54,963 nt of DNA from Bacteroidota bacterium. Lineage in GTDB: Bacteria; Bacteroidota; Bacteroidia; Chitinophagales; Chitinophagaceae. Where the stretch lies: positions 1 through 54,963 of the forward strand of contig JABDGS010000013.1 of the NCBI GenBank assembly GCA_013285915.1. Direction: 5' to 3'. This document shows, piece by piece, positions 38,134-45,941 of this stretch. How positions within the stretch are numbered: position 1 is the stretch's first letter; each line of letters starts with the position of its first letter. A program made the translations under genes and the position numbers. The notes under the pieces are model-generated. The model ran no database searches, was not told where the DNA came from, and saw only the letters and a list, made by a program, of their open reading frames with translations.

Positions 38134-39579
38134 TCAGAAATTTTTTAATTCCTGGTACTGGTTCATTTTATTATACAACGTTTTGCGGTCTATCTGCAAT
38201 ATCTTGGCTGCTTTACTTTTATTGTAATTGGCTTGCCTCAAAGCACGCATAATAGTTTCAAACTCCGCATCAATGCTCGCTTCCTTTAACGATGTTCCGT
38301 CTACCACCGCTTTTGTTGAATGGGTGGTGCGCACATCCTGGCTGCCGTCATTACTGCCCGCTGGCTGGTCAGCAAACTGCAGCCTGCTGTAATTGGAAAT
38401 TTCAAACGGCAAAACGTGCGGCTCTATGTAAGTTGTTTCGGTTAGCAGGGTAGCTTTTTTTATAACGTTCTTTAGTTCGCGCAGGTTACCAAACCAAACA
38501 TAACTTTTAAATATCGCTTCTGTTTCAGGTGTAAAGCCTTTTACGCGTTTATCAAGTTCTGTGTTGGTTTGCTGTAAAAAATGGTGCGCAAAAAGCATTA
38601 TATCATCTTTTCTTTCGCGCAGCGGCGGCACATTTATATTAAACTCATTAAACCTGTGGTAAAGGTCTTCCCTGAACTTTCCCTTGCGGGCAGCTTCCCA
38701 AAGTTGTTCGTTGCTGGCTATAATTATGCGTACGTCAAGGTCAATATCCTTAAGGCCGCCAACCCTGCGCATCTTTCTTTCCTGCACTACGCGTAACAGC
38801 GACACCTGCACATCATAAGGCAGGTTGCTTATTTCATCAAGAAAAATAGTGCCACCATTGGCAATTTCAAAACTTCCCGCCTTTTGGTTCAATGCCCCTG
38901 TAAATGAACCTTTTTCGTGGCCAAATAATTCACTGCCTGAAAGCTCTTTTGAAAGGGCGCCACAATCAATAGCAACAAATGGCTTCCCGCTTCGTTTACT
39001 GCGCTTGTGTATCTCCTGTGCAATAGCTTCTTTGCCACTGCCACTTTCACCGTATATAATCACGCTGTAGTTGGTAGGTGCAACAAGGGTGATCTGTTTA
39101 AGTATATTGGTAAATGCTTCAGTATCGCCAAATATATAATCGCCCGAATGTATAATGGTACCTTTTTCACGCGAAGATGTTATTTCACCTGGTGTTGTTT
39201 TGCTGGTATTTGCAGCCTCTTCCTTTTGCAACGCATGCTGAATAGTTAATAAAATTTCATCCGGCAACAGCGGCTTGGTAACATAATCAAAAGCACCCAA
39301 TTTAATGGCATTAACCGATGTTTTAATATCACTGTAACCCGTCATTATTATAACAGGCACGTCTGCGTATTTTTCCTTTATTTTTTTCAATAGTTCAATA
39401 CCATCCATGTCTTCAAGGCGCAGGTCACTCATAACCAGGTCTGGTTTTGCACTTTCAAGATATTCAAGTGCCTTTTTGCCATTATACATTTCAGTTACCT
39501 CATAGCCTTTGCGCGTAAGAAAGTGCTTTAGCAAAAGGCACATATCACGGTCATCATCAATCACCAATATTTTTTGCAT
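38134..39579 (-). CDS. Sigma-54-dependent response regulator (NtrC family)
   Basis: The 481-residue product has a receiver (ILVIDDDRDMCLLLKHF, phospho-Asp52 in MSDLRLEDMDG), a sigma-54 AAA+ domain with GESGSGKE, the sigma-54 contact loop in KGSFTGALNQ (GSFTGA instead of the usual GAFTGA), LDEISNLPYDVQ and FREDLYHRFN, and a C-terminal Fis-type HTH (AAKILQIDRKTLYNKMNQY). It activates sigma-54 promoters when phosphorylated. It is the first gene of an operon with two kinases. Its target genes cannot be told from this window. Confidence 0.93.
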   Translation of the reverse strand: MQKILVIDDDRDMCLLLKHFLTRKGYEVTEMYNGKKALEYLESAKPDLVMSDLRLEDMDGIELLKKIKEKYADVPVIIMTGYSDIKTSVNAIKLGAFDYVTKPLLPDEILLTIQHALQKEEAANTSKTTPGEITSSREKGTIIHSGDYIFGDTEAFTNILKQITLVAPTNYSVIIYGESGSGKEAIAQEIHKRSKRSGKPFVAIDCGALSKELSGSELFGHEKGSFTGALNQKAGSFEIANGGTIFLDEISNLPYDVQVSLLRVVQERKMRRVGGLKDIDLDVRIIIASNEQLWEAARKGKFREDLYHRFNEFNINVPPLRERKDDIMLFAHHFLQQTNTELDKRVKGFTPETEAIFKSYVWFGNLRELKNVIKKATLLTETTYIEPHVLPFEISNYSRLQFADQPAGSNDGSQDVRTTHSTKAVVDGTSLKEASIDAEFETIMRALRQANYNKSKAAKILQIDRKTLYNKMNQYQELKNF

Positions 39580-39957
39580 GCTTTTTATTTATACCAAAAA
39601 TTGAAAAGTAAGGTTACTGTTTTGGGGCAAATTCATTACCATTATTAGCAAATAGAACACCAAATAATAAAAACTGTGGAAAATACTCTATAACCTCATT
39701 TTAAGCAGGTGAATTGATTTTTTATATTATAAATTTATTTAAGCTGTACAACAATATCCCCATTAAATTGGGGAAAAAAGGCTACAGTAATAAAATTATA
39801 TAAAAAACTGCAGCAAATTGCAAAACTTATTTGCACCAGCATAAATACGGCATTAATGACGCTTTATAAGCGCTGTTAATAATATTTTATTATGTCATAA
39901 TATTTTTTTGTAAAGCTTTAAATAACCCACTGACTGTTATATAATTAGATTTGAAAA
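39580..39957. other. Gene-free AT-rich spacer
   Basis: These 378 bp lie between divergent genes (the NtrC operon leftward, the receiver pseudogene rightward). I see no reading frame, no tRNA and no convincing sigma-54 -24/-12 site. It presumably holds the promoter of the signalling operon. Confidence 0.5.
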
Positions 39958-40393
39958 ATGAATAGCTGTAAGAAGACATCAATAGTTATAACCGGGGATG
40001 ATGGCGACGACCGGTCTTTGCTGCAAACAGATTTTGCTGAAAACGGTTACAGGGATAATATAGGGATTGTAAAGAACGGCGCCGCGCTGATGAAACACCT
40101 CAACAGCCTTGCTGGCAATAGGTTTATTAACAATTTGCCTTTGCTTATTTTGCCTGGCCTTAACATGCCACTAAAGGATGGCCGTGAGGCCCCGGATGAA
40201 ATAAAAACCAATAAAATACTGAAGAAAATACCTGTTTTAATTCTTTCGCTGCCGAAAATATTGCCTAAATAAAGCGTTGCTATTACAACGTGCCGGCAAT
40301 TATTTAATTAAGCCCAATACCCTTTACGGCCTGGTTAAAGCAGCGCAAAATATGCACAACTACTGGCTTGATACTGTAAGTATACCTGCATAG
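39958..40393 (+). pseudogene. Frameshifted Rcp1-like receiver gene
   Basis: The first frame gives 104 residues that follow an Rcp1-like receiver up to KKIPVLILSLP, then stop at 40272. The missing part continues in other frames: ENIA.IKRCYYN in one, then AGNYLIKPNTLYGLVKAAQN and MHNYWLDTVSIPA ending with TAG at 40391-40393 in another. At least two shifts are needed. The expected phospho-Asp is also lost: LILPGLNMP instead of LLDLNMP. The gene is therefore decayed. An intact relative is at 33713-34147. Confidence 0.85.
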
Positions 40394-40479
40394 CAGGTGG
40401 CGGGTAAATAGCATAAAAAGTACCTGTTACCGGGTATTTTTACCCAATTCCTGTTTTTGGTAAGATTTTTTCTGCTAAA

Positions 40480-40821
40480 ATGGATATGGAGAAGAAGAAA
40501 GTTCTGATTATTGACGATGAACAGGATTTTGGGATACTGCTTAAGGGGTTTTTTACAAGAAAAAATTACGAGGTTTATCTTTCTTACACCCTGACAGATG
40601 GCATGCAAATGCTTGAAACCATTGAACCTGATTTTATCTTTCTTGACAATAACCTGCCCGATGGCCTGGGGTGGAGTAAAACTGAATATATACTTGAAAA
40701 ATATCCGCACGCACAGCTAAACCTTATAAGTGCATACTACGTACCCAAAACCACAGCTTCTATTTTTCGCATTTTAGAAAAACCCATCAGCATTTCTGAA
40801 TTAGATAAGCTTTTTGCGTAA
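40480..40821 (+). CDS. Single-domain response regulator (receiver only)
   Basis: The 113-residue receiver starts MDMEKKKVLIIDDEQDFGIL, with phospho-Asp in PDFIFLDNNLPDGLGW and Lys-Pro in FRILEKPIS. It is a close paralogue of 33375-33707, sharing the DNNLPDGLGWSKTE and LISAYYVPKTT patterns, and the two flank the kinase operon. The duplication of such receivers suggests a branched phosphorelay. It precedes the EamA transporter by 40 bp on the same strand. Confidence 0.85.
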   Translation: MDMEKKKVLIIDDEQDFGILLKGFFTRKNYEVYLSYTLTDGMQMLETIEPDFIFLDNNLPDGLGWSKTEYILEKYPHAQLNLISAYYVPKTTASIFRILEKPISISELDKLFA

Positions 40822-40861
40822 ACAAAAGCATGAATTTAACCGGTGATTATTATATTGCAGC

Positions 40862-41725
40862 ATGAGTTTTTATGCCCTTATACTTGTGCTGGTAGCATCT
40901 GTTACGCATGCTTACTGGAATTATCTTTCAAAACAGGCAAATGGCAAAACTCCTTTTATATGGCTTATTTACAGTATCTCGGTAATATTATACCTGCCTT
41001 TTGTTATATGGCAATTAATTAAAGGGGGTATAAGTGTAACCTGGTTGGTTTTAGGTATTGGGCTGGTTAGCGCAATTTTAAGGCTATCGTATTTCGTAAT
41101 TTTACAAACCGGGTATAGAAAAGCCGACTTATCTGTAGTATATCCATTGGCAAGGGGCAGTGGGCCTTTGTTTGCAACCGTGGGTGCTATATTATTTATT
41201 CACGAAACACCAAATATATACTCACTAAGCGGGCTGCTTTTAATAATTGCTGGCGTACTTATTATTACAAAACTAAAAATTACTGCAAGCTTAAGCACCA
41301 GGTTAAAGGCTGGTTTATTATATGGTATTGCCACCGGTTTATTTATTGGTTGCTATACAGTATGGGATAAATTTGCAGTTTCGGGTTACAATGTACAGCC
41401 ACTGTTATTAATATACATTTCAAATGTATTTGGTGCTGTTGTTTTGGCGCCCGGCTCTTTAAATAAAATAGCAGAAGTTAAAAAAGAAATTAAGTTGCAC
41501 CTGTGGCATATTATTGCTATAGCCATATTAAGCCCTTTTAGTTATATACTTGTTTTAAAAGCAATGCAGGTTACGCCGGTTTTATACGTTGCACCGGCAA
41601 GGGAGCTTAGCATTTTAATTGGTGTATTTATGGGTGGAAGAATGATGAATGAAGAAGATAATAGGCGAAGAATGTTTGGCTCAATATTTATATTAACCGG
41701 CATTATTTGTTTAGCGTTTGGATAA
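40862..41725 (+). CDS. EamA/DMT family transporter
   Basis: The 287-residue product has about ten hydrophobic segments in two EamA repeats, with the usual start SFYALILVLVASVTHAYWNY and a PLARGSGPLFATVGAILF segment typical of the drug/metabolite transporter superfamily. It is an inner-membrane exporter or permease; the substrate is unknown. It may be cotranscribed with the receiver 40 bp upstream. A terminator lies about 100 bp downstream. Confidence 0.85.
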   Translation: MSFYALILVLVASVTHAYWNYLSKQANGKTPFIWLIYSISVILYLPFVIWQLIKGGISVTWLVLGIGLVSAILRLSYFVILQTGYRKADLSVVYPLARGSGPLFATVGAILFIHETPNIYSLSGLLLIIAGVLIITKLKITASLSTRLKAGLLYGIATGLFIGCYTVWDKFAVSGYNVQPLLLIYISNVFGAVVLAPGSLNKIAEVKKEIKLHLWHIIAIAILSPFSYILVLKAMQVTPVLYVAPARELSILIGVFMGGRMMNEEDNRRRMFGSIFILTGIICLAFG

Positions 41726-41826
41726 CTAACTTATACATACTGCATAGATAAAAAATTGGCAACGCGTTTGCAGTATTAAGCGCGATAACACTTCCCGAAA
41801 AAGTAACCTGTAACTACACCAAACAC

Positions 41827-41858
41827 AAAACCCCTGCTTAAACGACAGGGGTTTTTTA
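41827..41858. terminator. Bidirectional intrinsic terminator
   Basis: AAAACCCCTG (41827-41836) and CAGGGGTTTT (41846-41855) form a 10-bp stem followed by a T run on the plus strand and preceded by an A run, so it can stop transcription from both sides. It lies between the EamA gene and the convergent 100-residue gene. Confidence 0.85.
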
Positions 41859-41909
41859 TTGCTATGCGGTTTGATGATCCCGCAAGAAAATGATCAATTG
41901 CACAGGCTT

Positions 41910-42212
41910 TTAAGCATGCTCAACAGCCTGGTAGCTTTGCACAGACTTTAACTGGTTGCCGATCCATTCCATTAATTCATCTTCTATAATGGCAGGGTCG
42001 TTATCGTCCAGTTGCCAATTGTTGGTTTCATTGTCCCTGTTTAAAAAAAATGACTGCAACCCCTTGTCTGGGTGCAGCAGCACAACAAGAAAACGCCCCG
42101 TAGTGGCATATTCTTCGCGTTCTATAATTACTTCCGGGTGAAAAGTTGCGTACAACTTTTTGTTGTCGTGTGTGTACTGACGGGTAAATACTTTTTCAGC
42201 ATAATTGATCAT
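41910..42212 (-). CDS. Conserved unknown protein (100 aa)
   Basis: The product starts MINYAEKVFTRQYTHDNKKL and has a strand-rich middle (RFLVVLLHPDKGLQSFFLNR) and an acidic segment (WQLDDNDPAIIEDELMEWIG). It has no signal peptide or membrane segment. I do not recognise a family. It is a single gene between a terminator and a 300-bp gap. Confidence 0.55.
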   Translation of the reverse strand: MINYAEKVFTRQYTHDNKKLYATFHPEVIIEREEYATTGRFLVVLLHPDKGLQSFFLNRDNETNNWQLDDNDPAIIEDELMEWIGNQLKSVQSYQAVEHA

Positions 42213-42519
42213 GATACAGACTTTTTAATTATTAAACGTGATCCATGTCTTTAATAGTTTCAACAGTTATTATCATGCCAGATTGTATGTGAAGTTTATA
42301 AAATTTGAACGGCATTTAAGTTGCATACTAAAATTAATTTTACGTCTATCGCGGTAAAATTTTTATTTACTCCAACTTTACTTTGCTTTTTTTCTTTTTA
42401 CGCAATGCTGCGCGCAAAACACATCAGTTTCATCCGCCAACGCCACCTCATTGCATAAATATGTTCGGGCACATTCTGTTGGCAATATAAGCCTGTATTT
42501 AGCCTGGTAACTTTCAATG
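42213..42519. other. Gene-free spacer
   Basis: The gap lies between two minus-strand genes. No reading frame, repeat or RNA gene is seen. It likely holds the promoter of the 100-residue gene. Confidence 0.45.
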
Positions 42520-43257
42520 TTATTTTATATCAACAAGCAATACTTCAGTCATTAATTTGCCTTCTTCAATATAATGTTTAAAATTTTCCACGTCCTGCTT
42601 AACTATATCTTCAAAAGGCTTTTTCAGCAGGTTTGCTACCGCAGTACCAATATAACCGGCAGGTGGCCGGTAAGTTATTAATATATCTACTTGTGTTGAG
42701 TTTTCGCCCCAATCCTCAAAGGTTATTTTGCCGGCCGTTTCAATCATCGATCCCGGTAACGAGCGCCAGCTGAGTTGATTAATGTTGTTTTGTAAAATTT
42801 CGGCATCCCATTCTACTACCGGTATGCCTGTTATTGTTTTTATCTTCCAGTGCGAGTGTTTTGGATCGATTACGCGAACCGACTTTAAATGCGTCATAAA
42901 CACAGGCAGGTTTTCAATATCTTTCCAAAACCGGTAAACTGTTTCTTTTGATTGATTAACCAGCACTGAAGTTCTTATATTAATGGATGGCGCATGCATA
43001 TCACCAGTTTTATTTTTTTGTAACGCCGCCGTTACAGGGCAGTTACCTGAAATAGCACGGTATAGCATAAAACCACTGGTAAGCTGCAGCAGCTTTTTAA
43101 TAAATGGTTGTTTTATTGCTTTGGCTGCAGCAAATGCTGTTGCGCCTATAACTGCCGACATTTTTCTGCCGCGGTTACTCACATTAATAACATTCGATTT
43201 TTCATATAAATAGGTAGCACGGGGTTGCAGTGCTTCAGCATGTGTGTAGGTGCTCAT
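42520..43257 (-). CDS. SRPBCC (polyketide cyclase-like) protein with DUF2892-like N-terminus
   Basis: The 245-residue product has an N-terminal part with NVSNRGRKMSAVIGATAFAA and two hydrophobic segments (about 35-65) like DUF2892. A SRPBCC domain follows: VNQSKETVYRFWKDIENLPV, FMTHLKSVRVIDPKHSHWKI, and near the end FEDIVKQDVENFKHYIE. This fusion is common in Bacteroidetes and proteobacteria. SRPBCC folds bind hydrophobic ligands; here it would be membrane-anchored. The ligand is unknown. Confidence 0.85.
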   Translation of the reverse strand: MSTYTHAEALQPRATYLYEKSNVINVSNRGRKMSAVIGATAFAAAKAIKQPFIKKLLQLTSGFMLYRAISGNCPVTAALQKNKTGDMHAPSINIRTSVLVNQSKETVYRFWKDIENLPVFMTHLKSVRVIDPKHSHWKIKTITGIPVVEWDAEILQNNINQLSWRSLPGSMIETAGKITFEDWGENSTQVDILITYRPPAGYIGTAVANLLKKPFEDIVKQDVENFKHYIEEGKLMTEVLLVDIK

Positions 43258-43367
43258 AGATTTTTATTTTTATAACAGTTGCAAAGCATGTTCCAAACAT
43301 TGTTCGGACAAAATATTGATGAAGGATTTAATTGAAATAAATCTCAATCACAGATATTTGCAGGGTT

Positions 43368-43724
43368 ATGACAACAAATAATAACAACGAATTGCTTAGC
43401 AACGCTTACGATGCTTTTAACCGCCGCGATATTGATGAGGTTTTAGCAACCATGGATGAAAACGTGCATTGGCCAAATGGCTGGGAAGGCGGTTACGTGC
43501 ACGGCTATGATGGCGTAAGGGATTACTGGACAAGGCAATGGGCTGCGCTAAACCCAAAGGTAGTACCGGTTTCATTTAAAGAAATGGAAGATGGCAGGAT
43601 AGAAACACTGGTGCAGCAAACCGTAAAAGACTTACAGGATAATATTGTTTTTGATGGCACCGTTAAGCATATCTATACAATAAGCAACGGCCTTATTACC
43701 CAAATGGAAATTGTGGAAGTTTAG
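43368..43724 (+). CDS. SnoaL-like (NTF2-fold) protein
   Basis: The 118-residue product has the SnoaL/NTF2 pattern: LLSNAYDAFNRRDIDEVLAT, MDENVHWPNGWEGGYVHGYD, GVRDYWTRQWAALNPKVVPV, and a C-terminal strand GLITQMEIVEV. NTF2-like proteins bind small hydrophobic molecules or act as isomerases; the substrate is unknown. A paralogue lies at 49857-50219. It faces the transketolase gene. Confidence 0.85.
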   Translation: MTTNNNNELLSNAYDAFNRRDIDEVLATMDENVHWPNGWEGGYVHGYDGVRDYWTRQWAALNPKVVPVSFKEMEDGRIETLVQQTVKDLQDNIVFDGTVKHIYTISNGLITQMEIVEV

Positions 43725-43759
43725 TTATGTCTGGTGACATTATTTACCGCAACACCTTA

Positions 43760-45808
43760 TTATGCGGTGGTTTTAATTTTTTCAGTACCGGAATGTTGTA
43801 AAGAATCGCCTTCTGCAAGTGCCTTTGCCCGTTTAACTATATTTTCAACGCTAAAGCCATATTCCTTCATTACTTCTTCACCCGGTGCTGATTCACCAAA
43901 CTTTGTAATACCTATAACGTCACCGTCATCGGTAGTGTATTTTAGCCACCCAAGCGGCGAGCCTGCCTCAACGGCCAAACGTTTTCTTATACCTTTTGGT
44001 AATATAGTTTCTTTATAAGCGCTATCCTGCTTTTCAAACAGCTCCCATGATGGCATACTTACAACAGAAGCGCTAATGCCATCAGTTTCCAGCATTTCCT
44101 GTGCATTTAAAACAAGCTGCACTTCTGATCCCGTAGCAATTAAGATGATATCAGCAGGTTTTTGTGAAGGTGATAAAACATAAGCCCCTTTTTCAAGCCC
44201 TGTTGCCTTTGCATATTTATGCTGGTCAATAACAGGCAGGTTTTGCCTTGTAAATATTAATGCCACAGGGCCACCGCTGTGCTCAAGTGCTACACGCCAG
44301 GCTTGAGCGGTCTCATTTGCATCAGCGGGGCGTATCACTGTAAGATTGGGAATGGAACGAAGTGAAATAAGTTGTTCAACCGGCTGATGGGTGGTGCCGT
44401 CTTCGCCAAGCCCGACGCTGTCGTGGGTATAAATAAAAATTGGCCTAAGTTTCATAATGGCTGCCAGCCTTATTGGCGGGCGCATATATTCAGAGAAAAT
44501 TAAAAAAGTTGCTCCATAAGGCGTAAACCCCTTTGTAACTGCAATGCCATTTAATATGCAGCCCATTGAGTGTTCCCTTATACCAAAATGAAAATTACGG
44601 CCTGTCCGGTCCGTTGCAGAAAATGAAGTGTACTTATCTAAGTTGGTATCGGTAGATGGGGCAAGGTCTGCTGAACCGCCAATCAGCAGCGGTAAATCCC
44701 CCGCAATTGCATTCAGCACTTTACCTGATGCTTTCCTCGTGGCCATTTTATCACCTGCTTTAAATGCAGGTAATTTTTGCTGCCACCCGTCAGGCAACTT
44801 ACCGCTGCACAATAATTCATATTCCTTCGCTAATTGAGGGTATTCTTGTTTGTAAGCAGCAAACAGCTCATTCCATTCCTTTTCAAGTGTAGCGCCTTTC
44901 TTTCCTTCCTGCCTGTAAAAGCTCAATACATTCCCTGGTATAACAAAACTTTCATCCGGGTTAAAGCCAAGATTTTTCTTTACAAGCTTTACTTCATCTT
45001 CCCCCAGTGCCGCACCGTGGGCCTCTTTTGTATCAACCTTGTTAGGGCTGCCAAATGCAATATGCGACCTTATTTTTATAAGCGACGGCCGTTCTGTTTC
45101 TTCTTTTGCTTTTTTTATAGCTGCTTCAACAGCGTCCACATCATTCACGTCATCAAGCACCTGCACATGCCAGCCATAAGCCTCAAATCTTTTGGCCACA
45201 TCTTCTTTATCAAAGGTAAGGCTTGTGTTACCCTCAATGGTTATGTGGTTATCATCATATATATAAATGATATTGCCAAGCTTAAGGTTACCCGCAACAG
45301 AGGCAGCCTCGGCTGTAACGCCTTCCATCAAATCACCGTCACTGCATATTGCATATATTTTATAGTTAAACAGGTCAAAACCGGGTTTGTTGTAGCGGGC
45401 AGCAAGGTATTGCTGGGCTATTGCCATACCTACGCCGTTTGCAAAGCCTTGCCCCAGCGGGCCTGTGGTTACCTCAATGCCATCAAGTAACCCATACTCC
45501 GGGTGCCCGGCGGTTTTGCTATGCAACTGCCTGAATTTCTTTATATCGTCAAGCGTAATTGCATAACCGGTTAAAAATAAATAGCTGTATTGTAACATGC
45601 AGGCGTGGCCTGCTGATAATATAAACCTGTCGCGGTTGGGCCAGTTGGGGCTTTGTGGATTATAATGCATGGTTTTTGCCCACAACACATGACCGACAGG
45701 TGCCAAAGCCATTGGTGTACCGGGGTGGCCGGAGTTTGCTTTTTGCACCGCGTCTGCCGATAATACCCGCACTGTATTGATACACAATTGTATAAGTTCG
45801 TCTGCCAT
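43760..45808 (-). CDS. tkt: Transketolase
   Basis: The 682-residue enzyme transfers two-carbon units in the non-oxidative pentose phosphate pathway, using thiamine diphosphate. Visible motifs are VQKANSGHPGTPMALAPVGH at the N-terminus, the ThDP/Mg segment SDGDLMEGVTAEAAS, KIRSHIAFGSPNKVDTKEAH, the Pyr-domain part YIFTHDSVGLGEDGTTHQ (read here as IYTHDSVGLGEDG), and a C-terminal ATGSEVQL. The length is normal. The gene stands alone. Confidence 0.95.
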   Translation of the reverse strand: MADELIQLCINTVRVLSADAVQKANSGHPGTPMALAPVGHVLWAKTMHYNPQSPNWPNRDRFILSAGHACMLQYSYLFLTGYAITLDDIKKFRQLHSKTAGHPEYGLLDGIEVTTGPLGQGFANGVGMAIAQQYLAARYNKPGFDLFNYKIYAICSDGDLMEGVTAEAASVAGNLKLGNIIYIYDDNHITIEGNTSLTFDKEDVAKRFEAYGWHVQVLDDVNDVDAVEAAIKKAKEETERPSLIKIRSHIAFGSPNKVDTKEAHGAALGEDEVKLVKKNLGFNPDESFVIPGNVLSFYRQEGKKGATLEKEWNELFAAYKQEYPQLAKEYELLCSGKLPDGWQQKLPAFKAGDKMATRKASGKVLNAIAGDLPLLIGGSADLAPSTDTNLDKYTSFSATDRTGRNFHFGIREHSMGCILNGIAVTKGFTPYGATFLIFSEYMRPPIRLAAIMKLRPIFIYTHDSVGLGEDGTTHQPVEQLISLRSIPNLTVIRPADANETAQAWRVALEHSGGPVALIFTRQNLPVIDQHKYAKATGLEKGAYVLSPSQKPADIILIATGSEVQLVLNAQEMLETDGISASVVSMPSWELFEKQDSAYKETILPKGIRKRLAVEAGSPLGWLKYTTDDGDVIGITKFGESAPGEEVMKEYGFSVENIVKRAKALAEGDSLQHSGTEKIKTTA

Positions 45809-45941
45809 TGCCTGTAATTTTTACTGTTTATATAACACCGCTAACGGTTATATGTTTAGCCAAATTTTTACAGGTAACTGCAGCACAAATTTTAAGCCCG
45901 AACGCGCTTTGCAGTCAACAACTGTTTTATGGGTTTTTGTT

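Noticed and set aside
39958-40272. Calling the 104-residue frame an intact receiver
   Set aside because: The rest of the domain is readable in other frames downstream, and the phospho-Asp is replaced by Gly.
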